Of a DNA stretch of 6,876 bases, positions 1 to 5,297 are shown one piece after another. Each line of letters opens with the position of its first letter. Positions within the stretch are counted from its first letter, which is position 1. A program made the position numbers and the translations under genes. This DNA comes from Caldifarciminota bacterium (GTDB lineage: Bacteria; Hydrothermota; Hydrothermia; B15-G9): NCBI GenBank assembly GCA_027064565.1, contig JAMOPK010000359.1, positions 1 through 6,876 on the forward strand, read 5' to 3'. Under the pieces are notes generated by a model, which did not search any database, had not been told where the DNA came from, and saw only the letters and a program-made list of their open reading frames with translations.

Positions 1-733
1 GCCGCTTCCGCTTCTTGCTCCCCGAACTCACGACAATCCTCTTGTTGCGGTTGGTGAGGTCGGCGATGAGCCGTTCCAGTTTGCGGCGTTCCTCCTCCTT
101 CCTGCTCAGCTCGATCCTGCGGGTGATCTCCTCACGTTTCATGCGGGCAAGCAGTTGCTTCTTGCGTTCCTTCAAGTCTCTGAGTTCCACATATCGAAGC
201 TCTATCTCGTTGTGAAGCCTCTGGAGTTCCTGAAAATCGCTCTCCCGCTTCCTTCTGATAGCCTCAAGGGTGTCCTTTTTCGCCTTGATGTGCTCGTAGA
301 AGGTCTTTTCCTGCTCGATGATCCGCTCGGCGACCTTCTGACCATGTGATGTTTCGCCACCCACGAGGAAAAATTCCCAGAAATCAGGTTCGCCCTGCCG
401 ATAAAGGAAATCGAGGCCCGTGCCTATCCGCTCAAGTGAGGCGTCGATGCTGTCCTGAAGCATGGCGATTTTACGGTTGTAAATGGCTATGTCGAGGTCG
501 ATCTCCTCCATCCTGCTCCTGTAAAGGTCAATGAGTTCCTGAAGGGCGGCCTCCTCCTTGTTGATGGCGTCGATCTCGGCACGCAGGTTTTTCTCCTTCT
601 TCTGGAGCGACGAAATCCGGCTCCTGATCCTCTGAAGTTCCTGCTTGAGCCTCGCAAGTTTTTGCCTGTAAGTCTCGGAGTGAAGCTGAACCGACATAAG
701 AAGTGCGATTGTGAGCAGAATGGCCTTTTTCAT
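1..733 (-). CDS. EnvC-like murein hydrolase activator, N-terminal part (incomplete at window edge)
   Basis: The visible 244 residues are the N-terminal part of an exported coiled-coil protein; the reading frame runs off the left edge. A signal peptide is clear (MKKAILLTIALLMSVQLHS, cleavage near residue 19). A long charged coiled coil covers about residues 22-105. A short non-coiled segment around 108-130 (LYRQGEPDFWEFFLVGG) follows, then a second coiled coil to about 232 and a basic stretch. This layout, with a 'LYRxG' break between two helices, is typical of EnvC-type activators, where a C-terminal LytM/peptidase M23 domain follows; that domain would lie outside the window. In the known family, EnvC is periplasmic, binds the FtsX extracellular loop and switches on cell-wall amidases at the septum. 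The ATG overlaps the ftsX stop (ATGA, 730-733) and has no Shine-Dalgarno sequence, so translation is probably coupled to ftsX. An M23 peptidase of another type with the same coiled coil is the main alternative. Confidence 0.85.
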   Translation of the reverse strand, partial: MKKAILLTIALLMSVQLHSETYRQKLARLKQELQRIRSRISSLQKKEKNLRAEIDAINKEEAALQELIDLYRSRMEEIDLDIAIYNRKIAMLQDSIDASLERIGTGLDFLYRQGEPDFWEFFLVGGETSHGQKVAERIIEQEKTFYEHIKAKKDTLEAIRRKRESDFQELQRLHNEIELRYVELRDLKERKKQLLARMKREEITRRIELSRKEEERRKLERLIADLTNRNKRIVVSSGSKKRKR

Positions 734-1491
734 GGCATTTCGGATGGTTTAAGGCAGACCCTGAGAACGATCTCGGAGGCAATTGCTGCCAGCACAGCGA
801 CCACAAGGGCAAATGTCCAGGTGTCTTTTGACATCTTCAACCCCACCAGCACCTTTTCGACCGCCCACAGGACAAAAGTGGGCACGAAGACCCCGAGGAT
901 GACGGCACCTGCCGGCTGTCCGAACATGGGAATCTGCCTCGTGCGCCATGTCAGGACGTAGCCGACGACGAACGGGAAGACCAGAACGATGGCTATGACG
1001 ACGAGTCCGGCATACAGGGCGCCGGCGATGTCAAAGATGCGCTCCATTTCCGACAGCTTCCGTGCCCATTTCCGCTTGAAAGCCACTTCCTCGACTCCGG
1101 AAATCATGCTTATCTCGCCGATTAAATGGTCGATGTAAGGCTCCCGAAGGAATTGGGGGGCAACGGATATGCGATACCCTTCAGGCAGAGGGATTTTTTT
1201 GAAAAGGTCGATGATCTTCTCGTATTCCGGATATGACCTGACGAACTGGAGTTTGGCCTCGTCGCCTGCGATGTATTCCACCCGCTCAACGCCGGCCAGT
1301 TTGACAAGCGTTTTTCCGATGTCAAGCTTCTCCTGCTCGTTCAAGTCTTTTTTGAGGTAAACCTGAATGGCAAGCCTTTTCTGGGCCGAACGGATGTGTT
1401 GCAAAACGATTCGCCCTGCCTCGAAAAACGTCACCATGAACAAAAAAACAAAGCCGACGTAAAACGATGCGAAAAAAAAGCGTCTAACCAT
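730..1491 (-). CDS. ftsX: FtsX-like cell division permease protein
   Basis: A protein of 253 residues with the FtsX layout. A first membrane helix (about residues 5-28) is followed by a periplasmic domain of about 125 residues. Three more helices lie at about 158-181, 194-217 and 224-245. The periplasmic domain has the FtsX-like pattern of an early strand (AIQVYLKKDLNEQEK), a 'VERVEYIAGDEAKLQF' segment and a later 'GISMISGVEEV'-type strand (here EISMISGVEEV). In the family, FtsX pairs with the ATPase FtsE at the divisome and transmits a signal to periplasmic hydrolase activators. The next gene is EnvC-like and overlaps by 4 bases, which strongly supports this role. No ftsE is adjacent; the upstream gene is transketolase. 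I chose the ATG at 1491, which overlaps the transketolase stop by 8 bases. An in-frame TTG at 1506 (258 residues) has a weak AAAAGG just upstream and is possible. Confidence 0.88.
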   Translation of the reverse strand: MVRRFFFASFYVGFVFLFMVTFFEAGRIVLQHIRSAQKRLAIQVYLKKDLNEQEKLDIGKTLVKLAGVERVEYIAGDEAKLQFVRSYPEYEKIIDLFKKIPLPEGYRISVAPQFLREPYIDHLIGEISMISGVEEVAFKRKWARKLSEMERIFDIAGALYAGLVVIAIVLVFPFVVGYVLTWRTRQIPMFGQPAGAVILGVFVPTFVLWAVEKVLVGLKMSKDTWTFALVVAVLAAIASEIVLRVCLKPSEMP

Positions 1492-2425
1492 TTTTGACGA
1501 GTTCAAGTGCCTTTTCGACTATGTGTCTGGCGGTAAGGCCATAGTGTTCGTAGAGTGCCTCGGTCGAGCCTGACCGCCCGAACACGTCCCTTAACCCTAT
1601 GTAGCGCATCGGAACGGGATTCCCGAGTTCCGCAAGTCTGGCGGCAATGTTGGCGCCGAGGCCGCTCCAGATGACGTGATCCTCGCAGGTAACGATACCG
1701 TATCTGGCCGATGCGGCATCCCGCAGCGCTTCGTCGTTCAGAGGTTTGACCGTGATGAAGTCATAGAGTTTCACGGAAATTCCCTGCTGCTCAAGCATAT
1801 CAGCCGCTTTAATAGCCTCGTGGACAAGCAGACCGGTGGCGACGATGGCCACATCCGAGCCTTCCCTGAGCTTTTTGACGTCCCCGATTTCCATATCGAA
1901 AGGTTCTTCGTAAATTATGGGCGCCTTTGGACGGACGAGCCTGACATAGACAGGGCCTTCGTAGCGGTATGCTGCGTAGATGGCTGCGCGGGTGGAAGTG
2001 GCATCTGATGGCGACAACACGACCATCCCCGGGATGGCCCCCATTGTAGCGAAATCCTCTGTCATCTGGTGGGAAGCGCCATCCTCGCCAGTGGCGATGC
2101 CGCCGTGCGTCGCGACGATTTTGACGTTGAATTTCGCATAGGCTATGGAAAGCCTCACCTGTTCCCACGCCCGTCCGGCCGCAAATATGGCGAAAGTGGA
2201 AGCGAAGGGTATCTTGCCGGTGGAGGCGAGTCCCGCGGCTGTCCCCATCATGTTCTGCTCCTGAATGCCCATCTCGAAAAACCTGTCCGGGAACCTCTTT
2301 GCGAATTTTTCGGTCTTCGTGGATTTTGACAGGTCAGCGTCCAGCACGACCACACGCGGGTCTTTTTCACCAAGTTCGACAAGAACCTCACCGTAAACGT
2401 CCCTGAGCGCTTTCTTTTCTGACAT
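1484..2425 (-). CDS. Transketolase, C-terminal subunit (split form)
   Basis: A 313-residue protein that matches the pyrimidine-binding and C-terminal domains of transketolase. In split enzymes it partners a separate N-terminal subunit holding the diphosphate-binding domain. Together they move two-carbon units between sugar phosphates in the non-oxidative pentose phosphate pathway. Visible signatures include GIQEQNMMGTAAGLA (residues 53-67), with Glu56 as the expected thiamine-activating glutamate. Others are SHQMTEDFATMGAIPGM (118-134), SPSDA (138-142) and the C-terminal DVFGRSGSTEALYEHYGL (280-297). The length fits the C-terminal subunit family. A DXS- or E1-beta-like enzyme shares the fold, but the SHQ and GRSG signatures favour transketolase. 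The ATG has a strong AGGAGG six bases upstream. The N-terminal subunit is not upstream in this window. It is the first gene of the minus-strand operon with ftsX and the envC-like gene. Confidence 0.92.
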   Translation of the reverse strand: MSEKKALRDVYGEVLVELGEKDPRVVVLDADLSKSTKTEKFAKRFPDRFFEMGIQEQNMMGTAAGLASTGKIPFASTFAIFAAGRAWEQVRLSIAYAKFNVKIVATHGGIATGEDGASHQMTEDFATMGAIPGMVVLSPSDATSTRAAIYAAYRYEGPVYVRLVRPKAPIIYEEPFDMEIGDVKKLREGSDVAIVATGLLVHEAIKAADMLEQQGISVKLYDFITVKPLNDEALRDAASARYGIVTCEDHVIWSGLGANIAARLAELGNPVPMRYIGLRDVFGRSGSTEALYEHYGLTARHIVEKALELVKNG

Positions 2426-2431
2426 GCTAAG

Positions 2432-2437
2432 CCTCCT
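2432..2437 (-). promoter_or_regulatory. Shine-Dalgarno sequence of the transketolase gene, buried in a hairpin
   Basis: On the minus strand AGGAGG lies six bases before the ATG at 2425, which is ideal spacing and fixes this start. The same six bases can pair perfectly with CCTCCT at 2444-2449 on the same transcript, leaving a six-base loop. The ribosome site is therefore self-complementary to its own leader. Confidence 0.8.
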
Positions 2438-2475
2438 TTCGACAGGAGGTTATTTTAAAGGCCTCCCTGTGGAGG
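2432..2475 (-). promoter_or_regulatory. Tandem CCUCC/GGAGG leader hairpins before transketolase (possible translational switch)
   Basis: The transcript reads four complementary arms in order. CCUCC (2475-2471) pairs with GGAGG (2466-2462) across a four-base loop, and CCUCCU (2449-2444) pairs with AGGAGG (2437-2432) across a six-base loop. The second hairpin hides the Shine-Dalgarno sequence. The second arm (GGAGG, 2466-2462) can instead pair with the third (CCUCC, 2449-2445) across an A/U-rich linker, which would free the ribosome site. The pairing is directly visible; regulation by it is inference. No known riboswitch or thermometer family is recognised. Confidence 0.5.
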
Positions 2476-2505
2476 TGTCTAATTGCCGAATTGACAAATA
2501 CCCGT

Positions 2506-2511
2506 ATTATA
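2506..2511 (-). promoter_or_regulatory. Possible -10 box for the transketolase-ftsX-envC operon
   Basis: The minus strand carries a perfect TATAAT here, which would start transcription near 2499 and give a leader of about 75 bases containing both hairpins. At the expected -35 distance (around 2528-2535) there is only CCCCAT-like sequence, and no extended -10 TG is present. The box lies two bases outside the inverted repeat that starts at 2514. An insertion may therefore have separated it from its original -35, or another factor may help. Confidence 0.4.
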
Positions 2512-2513
2512 TT

Positions 2514-2528
2514 GAGAGTGTTCGAAAA
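2514..2528 (+). repeat. Left terminal inverted repeat copy
   Basis: GAGAGTGTTCGAAAA, the exact reverse complement of 2918-2932. The next base on each side differs between the copies, so the repeat is exactly 15 bases. Confidence 0.75.
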
Positions 2529-2547
2529 ATGGGGCTTAACAATTGAA

Positions 2548-2569
2548 GGGGAAGGCTTTAACCTTCCCC
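2548..2569. repeat. Perfect 8-base-pair hairpin inside the inverted-repeat segment
   Basis: GGGGAAGG at 2548-2555 pairs with CCTTCCCC at 2562-2569 across a six-base loop. The stem is strong, but no T-run follows on either strand, so it is not a typical intrinsic terminator. It lies 20 bases inside the left repeat, where it could act as an element-end structure or block read-through. Confidence 0.6.
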
Positions 2570-2610
2570 ACTATGGTTAGAACAAGAATCACAATAACTT
2601 TCGTTTATAA

Positions 2611-2860
2611 ATTGATAAGGAAATTTGCCTCGTCACTGGGGCGCAAACAGTTCCAGAAATTCACAAGAAAGGTCGTCCTCAATTTTACTCCGATGCCCTC
2701 TTCCTGACAATGCTTCTGTGTAAAACTGCCAGGAGATGTTGACCCGAGTGATAGTTTGGAACATCTATGTGATGGTGGAGATCCTTGATTTTTTGCATCA
2801 TTTATTAAAAAACTATTCCACATCAAGTTTAGAGATGTTTTTGCGGAAAACCTGGAGATG
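2611..2860 (+). pseudogene. Possible decayed transposase fragment (IS5-like, frameshifted)
   Basis: An open stretch from 2611 to a TGA at 2740-2742 encodes KKGRPQFYSDALFLTMLL around 2665-2718. This resembles the 'GRPxxYSDxxIxxxLxLK' segment near the N-terminus of many IS5-type DDE transposases. In another frame, MVEIL...KNYSTSSLEMFLRKT (about 2772-2855) resembles the downstream 'FVESL...PDYSTLxRR' segment. The YSD and YST motifs are about 43 codons apart, close to the intact family spacing. Stops (for example TAA at 2608-2610) and the frame change would make it dead. The resemblance is from memory and short, so it is tentative. Its place inside terminal inverted repeats is the main support. 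Confidence 0.3.
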
Positions 2861-2884
2861 CAATCAATGGGGAAATTGGGGGGT

Positions 2885-2929
2885 AGTGTTTCGACTAATT
2901 TTTATTAAAAAATTCAATTTTCGAACACT
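2885..2929. repeat. Imperfect 45-base hairpin at the right end of the inverted-repeat segment
   Basis: AGTGTTTCGA at 2885-2894 mirrors TCGAACACT at 2921-2929 with one extra T. Nested inside, AATTTTT at 2897-2903 pairs with AAAAATT at 2908-2914 across a four-base loop. Together they can form one long, mostly A/T stem. It is not a clear terminator because no T-run follows it. Confidence 0.45.
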
Positions 2930-2939
2930 CTCGAAAATT
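2916..2939. promoter_or_regulatory. 24-base palindrome just upstream of the PBP promoter (possible operator)
   Basis: AATTTTCGA and TCGAAAATT are perfect 9-base inverted arms around a six-base spacer, ACACTC. The palindrome ends five bases before the TTGACA -35 box. Size and position suit a dimeric regulator. It overlaps the right inverted repeat (2918-2932), and the left repeat copy has only one arm, so the symmetry may be partly chance. Confidence 0.35.
2918..2932 (-). repeat. Right terminal inverted repeat copy
   Basis: TTTTCGAACACTCTC on the plus strand, the exact reverse complement of 2514-2528. It ends 12 bases before the -35 box of the PBP promoter. Confidence 0.75.
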
Positions 2940-2943
2940 TGTA

Positions 2944-2972
2944 TTGACAGGTATTTGGTGCAATTTTATACT
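2944..2972 (+). promoter_or_regulatory. Sigma70-type promoter of the PBP operon
   Basis: TTGACA at 2944-2949 and TATACT at 2967-2972 are separated by exactly 17 bases, a near-consensus housekeeping promoter. The predicted transcription start is about 2979-2982. The PBP start codon is at 2982, so little or no 5' leader is expected. Confidence 0.8.
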
Positions 2973-2981
2973 TCTACGGCC

Positions 2982-5297
2982 ATGAATGAGATTCCCCATA
3001 AGGACAGCAAAGATGGCATCAAAAAGGACGACCATTCTCTAAAAAACGAAAAATCCAGCAAGGAAGTCCCTGAGCCATCTGAATATGTCGGTGAAAAGAG
3101 GAAAAAGACGCATTTTTTCGACGCTCTTTTCTGGAAAGGCGTTGTTAGCGGTGCACTTTTCTACATTGTGAGCCTTGTTGCGGGTGTGCTGCTGATAGCA
3201 TGGTTTTCTCAGGACCTGCCGCCTTTGAAAAGGATCGAGAACTATTCGCCTCCGGTCGCTTCGACGGTGCTCGACAGATACGACAGGCCCATCTATCAGT
3301 TCTACATCCAGCGCAGGGAATACGTGCGATACCCCAAAATCCCCCGTGAGCTTGTAGAGGCGTTTATCGTCATGGAAGACCGTAATTTCTGGAATCATTG
3401 GGGTGTTGACCTAACATCTATCGGGCGGGCACTCATAACTAACATCCTGAAGGGCAGAATCGTTCAGGGCGCATCCACCATCAGCCAGCAGCTCGCAAGA
3501 AACATGTTTCTGAACTTCCGCAAGACCCTTTCCCGTAAGATAAAAGAGGCCATTTTGGCTGTCCGCATTGAGCAATCTTTTTCCAAGGAAGAGATAATCG
3601 AGAAATACCTGAACCAGATTTACTTCGGGCACGGTGTTTATGGGGTTCAAGCGGCCGCCAAATTCTATTTCGACAAAAACGTCTGGGATTTGAACCTGTC
3701 GGAGATTTCGTTGCTTGCCGCAATTCCGAGGTCACCTTTGACCTATTCGCCGTATCGGAACCCGGAACTCGCCGAGAAAAGGCGCAGGCTTATCCTTAGG
3801 GTTATGCTTCAGGAAGGCGTCATCGACTCTGCCCAATACGAATATGCGATAACTCATCCTCCAAAGCTTGCTAACATTCAGGAAAAATTGCAGCGCTATT
3901 CGGACACGGCGCCTTACTTCATGGAAATGGTGCGCCAGTATGTCGCTCAGCAGTGGGGCGACGATTTCCTTTACACGAGCGGAGCGAAAATTTATACCAC
4001 CCTCGACCCGGAGCTTCAGAAATACGCTCAGGAAACCGTGGACTCCATGCTTGACTATTTCGAAGTTCGCTACAGGCTCCATCCTACCAGAGCCGAGTAT
4101 CAGGATACCCTGAAGCTTTACGATTCTCTCGGCATAGAGCCTCCTCCGCCGAAATATCTTCAGGCGGGCCTTGTGGCGATCGACCCTCGAACAGGCGCCA
4201 TCCTCGCCCTCGTTGGAGGACGCGATTTCAAGGAAAGCAAGTTTAACCATGTGACTCAAGCCCACAGACAGCCGGGGTCTGCCTTCAAGACCTTTGTTTA
4301 CACGGCCGCCATCGATAGGGGCTACACCCCTGCGTCAATTATTTACGACGAACCGATTGAGATCTTTGAGCCGGGTATGAAGGAAACCTGGCGTCCTCAA
4401 AACTATGACGGTAAGTATCTCGGTCCCATAACACTGCGGAAAGCCCTTGCTCTATCAAGAAACCTCGCTTCTGTCCGCCTTGCCATGGACATCGGGGTGG
4501 ACGTCATCATCGATTATGCCTACAGGTTGGGCATAACGACTGAACTGCCAAAAGTCTATTCCATAGCGCTCGGAAGCGCTTCCCTTACTCCTCTCGAGAT
4601 GACAAGGGCTTATGCCACAATAGCGAACTACGGCGTCAGGACGAAGCCCTATTTCATCAGAAAAATTGTTGATGCCAACGGGGATGTCCTTGAGAGCAGG
4701 GAGCCCATCAGAGAGACCGTCCTCGATTCGCTTACTTCCTTCATCATGATCAGCATTCTCAGGTCCGTGGTCGATGAAGGCACAGCTCACAATGCAAGAA
4801 GCGTCTATGGACTCAGGATCCCGGCGGCAGGCAAGACCGGGACAACAAACAACTACCGGGATGCGTGGTTCATCGGCTTCTCCCCGGAATTGGTGGCCGG
4901 CGTTTGGGTCGGATACGATTCGCTGAGGGAGATACGGCACGGTGCTACCGGTTCCATGTTCGCTGTGCCCATCTGGGCTACTTTCATGAAGAAGGCAACC
5001 GGGAATCAATCGGTGGATTTCCATGTGCCGCATGGCCTCACATGGCGCGAGATATGCACTCAGAGCGGCATGCTGGCCACACCCTATTGCCCTCAGACGA
5101 GGATCGAGGTGTTCAAATTGGGCACCGAGCCAACGGAGCCGTGCACCCTGCACATGAAGATTAACCGTGAGGCCGAAGAACTGCATCAGCAGATCGAACA
5201 AGAGTATATGAACGAGCTGAACGGGATCGCACCGCCTCCTGACACGGCGAACGACAGCCTCAAAAAGGAGGAAGACCGATTTTACCGCTTGCCCTGA
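2982..5297 (+). CDS. Class A penicillin-binding protein (bifunctional glycosyltransferase/transpeptidase, PBP1A type)
   Basis: A 771-residue inner-membrane enzyme that polymerises lipid II into glycan strands and cross-links their peptides. A charged cytoplasmic tail (1-50) precedes one membrane helix (about 54-75). The GT51 domain shows EDRNFWNHWG with catalytic Glu132, then QGASTISQQLARN (162-174), RKIKEAILAVRIEQ (185-198) and a KEEIIEKYLNQIYFG region (202-216). The transpeptidase domain shows all three motifs: SxxK as S433-AF-K436, SxN as S492-R-N494 and KTGT at 618-621. No large insertion like that of E. coli PBP1a separates the domains. The C-terminus has cysteines at 692, 703 and 721 in a 'SGMLATPYCP...GTEPTEPC' pattern. 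I chose the ATG at 2982 because the frame is open further upstream (to an ATG at 2736), but the promoter lies at 2944-2972. No Shine-Dalgarno sequence precedes it, consistent with a leaderless mRNA. It heads a three-gene operon. Confidence 0.95.
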   Translation: MNEIPHKDSKDGIKKDDHSLKNEKSSKEVPEPSEYVGEKRKKTHFFDALFWKGVVSGALFYIVSLVAGVLLIAWFSQDLPPLKRIENYSPPVASTVLDRYDRPIYQFYIQRREYVRYPKIPRELVEAFIVMEDRNFWNHWGVDLTSIGRALITNILKGRIVQGASTISQQLARNMFLNFRKTLSRKIKEAILAVRIEQSFSKEEIIEKYLNQIYFGHGVYGVQAAAKFYFDKNVWDLNLSEISLLAAIPRSPLTYSPYRNPELAEKRRRLILRVMLQEGVIDSAQYEYAITHPPKLANIQEKLQRYSDTAPYFMEMVRQYVAQQWGDDFLYTSGAKIYTTLDPELQKYAQETVDSMLDYFEVRYRLHPTRAEYQDTLKLYDSLGIEPPPPKYLQAGLVAIDPRTGAILALVGGRDFKESKFNHVTQAHRQPGSAFKTFVYTAAIDRGYTPASIIYDEPIEIFEPGMKETWRPQNYDGKYLGPITLRKALALSRNLASVRLAMDIGVDVIIDYAYRLGITTELPKVYSIALGSASLTPLEMTRAYATIANYGVRTKPYFIRKIVDANGDVLESREPIRETVLDSLTSFIMISILRSVVDEGTAHNARSVYGLRIPAAGKTGTTNNYRDAWFIGFSPELVAGVWVGYDSLREIRHGATGSMFAVPIWATFMKKATGNQSVDFHVPHGLTWREICTQSGMLATPYCPQTRIEVFKLGTEPTEPCTLHMKINREAEELHQQIEQEYMNELNGIAPPPDTANDSLKKEEDRFYRLP
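5265..5281 (+). promoter_or_regulatory. Strong Shine-Dalgarno sequence spaced for an in-frame ATT codon of the barrel gene
   Basis: AAGGAGG at 5265-5271 is followed seven bases later by ATT at 5279-5281, in frame with the downstream barrel gene. The annotated ATG at 5297 is 25 bases from this site, too far for normal use. Starting at ATT would add six residues (ILPLAL, the first probably read as Met) and lengthen the hydrophobic N-terminus. No ATG, GTG or TTG lies in frame between the upstream stop (5240-5242) and 5297. Confidence 0.4.

Larger units (their letters stand above)
2514..2932. mobile_element. 419-base segment bounded by 15-base perfect inverted repeats (relic IS or MITE-like element)
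   Basis: GAGAGTGTTCGAAAA at 2514-2528 is repeated exactly, inverted, at 2918-2932. The interior is AT-richer than the flanking genes and has no intact gene. It contains two further hairpins and a possible broken transposase-like reading frame. These traits suit a decayed insertion sequence or a short non-autonomous derivative. Against this, I find no target-site duplication: the outer flanks are TATATT on the left and GAAAAT on the right. A pair of regulator sites is an alternative, but the match extends through what would be a spacer, which favours transposon ends. Confidence 0.45.

Noticed and set aside
2491..2514. TTGACA at 2491-2496 with a TATTAT downstream as a plus-strand promoter
   Set aside because: The spacing is only 8 bases to TATTAT, and at 17 bases the sequence is GAGAGT. 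The same A/T-rich run makes a perfect TATAAT on the minus strand.
2548..2569. Intrinsic terminator
   Set aside because: The hairpin is strong, but neither strand has a T-run after it and no gene ends nearby.
2605..2826. A 73-codon open frame on the minus strand
   Set aside because: It lies inside the inverted-repeat segment, has no ribosome site and no recognisable motif; it overlaps the better-supported transposase-like remnant on the plus strand.
2736..2981. Start of the PBP at an ATG at 2736, giving an 853-residue protein
   Set aside because: The extra 82 residues span the inverted repeat and a near-consensus promoter, and they resemble no PBP N-terminus. The AGGAG before 2736 directly abuts the ATG with no spacing.
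3732..4265. Antisense open frame of 177 codons opposite the PBP gene
   Set aside because: Same reason: the opposite strand encodes conserved PBP sequence throughout and this frame has no recognisable protein features.
4455..5201. Long antisense open frame of 248 codons opposite the PBP gene
   Set aside because: It is a shadow of the PBP coding sequence: the plus-strand frame holds all catalytic motifs, while this frame shows no domain or ribosome site.
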